Of a stretch of 64,000 nucleotides of DNA, positions 62,525 to 64,000 are shown one piece after another. The position numbers and the translations under genes were made by a program. The notes below the pieces were generated by a model. It searched no databases, was not told the origin of the DNA, and was given only the letters and a program-made list of their open reading frames with translations. Origin of the DNA: Bryobacterales bacterium (lineage in GTDB: Bacteria > Acidobacteriota > Terriglobia > Bryobacterales > Bryobacteraceae); the NCBI GenBank assembly GCA_003164035.1, contig PLRS01000007.1:1-64000 (forward strand), given 5' to 3'. How positions within the stretch are numbered: the first letter of the stretch is position 1; every line of letters starts with the position of its first letter.

Positions 62525-64000
62525 TCATTGTATGCCGCCTTCGGATGCGGGATACCGGCCGGTGTGCCAGGCCAGGAACCGGGCGGCGGCGGATTTACCG
62601 AAGTAGCGGTCGAGAACCGGCGCCGGAGCGGCGCGCAAGTCCACCATGATGAGCGCATCGAGCACGTCGGAAAAAGCGTGGTCCACATGGAATGCCAGCA
62701 GTTTGCCGCCGGTTTTCAGGTACTGCCGCAGCAGGATCGGGATTCCTTTTCCGTCGCGCTCCAGGTCGGCGATCAGCTCCGACAGGCGGTCCGGATCGGC
62801 GGGCACGGGCGGCAATTGGCCGGTGTGGCGCAGCAGGCGCGCGGAGCGGTACGGACGGCGCGGTTTGACCATGTCGGACAACTCGGCGGCGCGGTGCGCT
62901 TCCAGAAATCTGACGATCAGGTGACGCGAGACCGCGTGGTAATCGTTGCTGATGCTGACCGCGCCGAACAGCACGGCGCACTCCGGACGCCGCGCCACGT
63001 AAGCGGCGATGCCCTTCCACAGCAGCAGCAGGGGAGCGAATTGCTTCTGATACTCGGGTCGGATGAAGGAGCGCCCCAGCTCCAGCGCCGGCCCCAGCCG
63101 GTCGAACAGGTCCCCGCGGAAACGAAACAGGGTGTTGGTATAGAGGCCGCCCACGCCGCGGCGGGGCAGAATGTCGCCGGTGGCCCCCAGCCGATAGGCG
63201 CCGGCCACTTCGTTCGCCTGGCGGCTCCAAAGCACCAGGTGGGTGTAATTGCCGTCGAAGCGGTCCAGGTCCCGCGCGCGTCCGGTCCCCTCGCCCACCT
63301 GGCGAAAGGCCGCCTCCCGCAGGCGGCCGATTTCCTCCACGACGCCGGGAAACTCCTCGCGGCCGGCTGCGTACACCGCGAATTCGGCGGTTTCCAAAAG
63401 CTTGCGCCTGGGATCGAGTCCGCCGATCTCCTCCGCCAGCCGCTCCGGCGAATCGAGGGCCGCAAGCGGCGCGGCGGGGCGCACCCGTACCAGGTCCCGC
63501 ACCAGGCGCGGCACGCCCGTGGAGGCTTTCGTCCCGAACCCGAGCAGGTACGTGCGGCAGCGCAGATAGTCCACCGCCTCGCGCGGCGTTACAAAACCGC
63601 GCAGCACGCCGGCGGAGACGGGCCGGCCGATGCGCATGCGAATGGTTTTGCCTCGCTTGTTCAGGAATTCGCGCGGCAGGCTGGCAGTGCGGAGGCCGGG
63701 ATGAATGGCTCCGGCCAGTTGGAATCCCAGGCCGTTGGCGCCCTCGAAAAACACCGGCACCGCGCACGCGCCGGCGCGCTGGGCGATCCACGTCACCGCG
63801 GGATTCCATGGCGGATCGGCCAGCCTTCCGTTCCGCCAATCGAAGTGCGCCACCTCGCCGGCCGGGAACACCGCCAGCATGCCGCCCGTTTCCAGCCAGT
63901 GATTGGCCTCGCGCAGGGCGCGGGCATTGGCGGGCACGGCGCGGCTGGCGCCGAACGGATTCACGAAAATGCAACGCCGCTGTAACTCGTCGACACCGGC
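62525..64000 (-). CDS. PlsC-like acyltransferase fused to an OlsB-like N-acyltransferase (partial)
   Basis: The frame is open to the right edge (at least 491 residues). The visible N-terminal part has LETGGMLAVFPAGEVAHFDW and VPVFFEGANGLGFQLAG, matching PlsC motifs III and IV; the His motif would lie beyond the window. The C-terminal half resembles the GNAT-like OlsB/hemolysin domain: DRFDGNYTHLVLWSRQ, NEVAGAYRLGATGDILPR and CAVLFGAVSISNDYHAVS. The PlsC-OlsB fusion suggests synthesis of ornithine or related amino lipids, which is an inference from family. Confidence 0.8.
   Translation of the reverse strand, partial: AGVDELQRRCIFVNPFGASRAVPANARALREANHWLETGGMLAVFPAGEVAHFDWRNGRLADPPWNPAVTWIAQRAGACAVPVFFEGANGLGFQLAGAIHPGLRTASLPREFLNKRGKTIRMRIGRPVSAGVLRGFVTPREAVDYLRCRTYLLGFGTKASTGVPRLVRDLVRVRPAAPLAALDSPERLAEEIGGLDPRRKLLETAEFAVYAAGREEFPGVVEEIGRLREAAFRQVGEGTGRARDLDRFDGNYTHLVLWSRQANEVAGAYRLGATGDILPRRGVGGLYTNTLFRFRGDLFDRLGPALELGRSFIRPEYQKQFAPLLLLWKGIAAYVARRPECAVLFGAVSISNDYHAVSRHLIVRFLEAHRAAELSDMVKPRRPYRSARLLRHTGQLPPVPADPDRLSELIADLERDGKGIPILLRQYLKTGGKLLAFHVDHAFSDVLDALIMVDLRAAPAPVLDRYFGKSAAARFLAWHTGRYPASEGGIQ

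Noticed and set aside
62342-63985. A 547-codon plus-strand frame opposite the acyltransferase
   Set aside because: The minus strand carries clear PlsC/OlsB motifs; the plus frame has none.

Overview
The window looks like chromosome from a soil Acidobacteriota, most likely Bryobacterales (a Solibacter-like organism). The evidence is high GC by eye (about 60-65%), two Oar-like TonB-dependent receptors with an N-terminal carboxypeptidase-regulatory domain, a secreted beta-propeller protein whose C-terminus matches the Solibacter-type (TIGR03437-like) domain, bacterial hopanoid genes (hpnC, hpnD, hpnI), and an unusually rich set of short dispersed inverted repeats between genes. This taxonomic call is an inference from family content, not from a marker search. 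No rRNA, tRNA, CRISPR array, phage or complete insertion sequence was recognised.

Layout. 0-3.1 kb: the end of one medium-chain dehydrogenase, a second one, then hpnC-hpnD (squalene from farnesyl-PP for hopanoids). 3.3-4.6 kb (minus): GNAT acetyltransferase, a small Cys-containing protein, tatA. 4.8-13.9 kb (plus): an envelope block of mlaD-like, tgt, yajC, secD, secF, tonB, exbB, two exbD and a TPR lipoprotein. 14-17 kb: altronate/galactarate dehydratase family, two small membrane proteins and a zinc-ribbon membrane protein. 17.1-17.5 kb: a gene-poor, highly structured stretch with a tiny candidate ORF. 17.5-25.8 kb (minus): DODA-type dioxygenase, an M20-like protein with altered metal ligands, the beta-propeller protein, a tandem pair of secreted paralogues, a HAD phosphatase and an SGNH hydrolase. 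25.9-34.5 kb: an AbrB/PIN module, rpsO-pnp, an orphan HicB-like regulator overlapping a cysteine desulfurase, clpS, hpnI and selB. 34.6-39.6 kb: a large TonB receptor and a secreted metallo-beta-lactamase-fold protein. 39.9-47 kb: a HigBA module with a palindromic operator, an L,D-transpeptidase, then an operon of two proteins of unknown function, a solute-binding-like protein, an NtrY-like kinase and an NtrC-like regulator. 47.2-51.6 kb: a pair of unknown genes, two heptosyltransferase-like GT9 enzymes flanking an AbrB/RelE module and a degenerate nucleotidyltransferase, and an ICMT-like methyltransferase. 51.9-56.1 kb: a TolC-EmrA-EmrB-type tripartite efflux operon. 56.1-64 kb: a methyltransferase fragment, an internally deleted TonB receptor, a secreted protein, glpK-glpF, a small membrane protein and a PlsC-OlsB-like acyltransferase running off the end.

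How it fits together. Much of the window serves the cell envelope: Sec and Tat export, TonB energisation of outer-membrane uptake, MlaD-type lipid traffic, hopanoid synthesis, LPS-core glycosyltransferases, L,D-crosslinking and efflux. The least explained parts are (i) the 41.5-47.0 kb operon, in which a degenerate binding protein and a secreted protein of unknown family are translationally coupled to a two-component, sigma54-type regulator; (ii) the structured 17.1-17.5 kb stretch, where a Shine-Dalgarno sits in a hairpin loop; and (iii) several dispersed repeat families that lie exactly at gene boundaries and in places supply start or stop codons. At least five starts that lack a Shine-Dalgarno have a -10-like hexamer 6-9 nt upstream, which suggests leaderless mRNAs.
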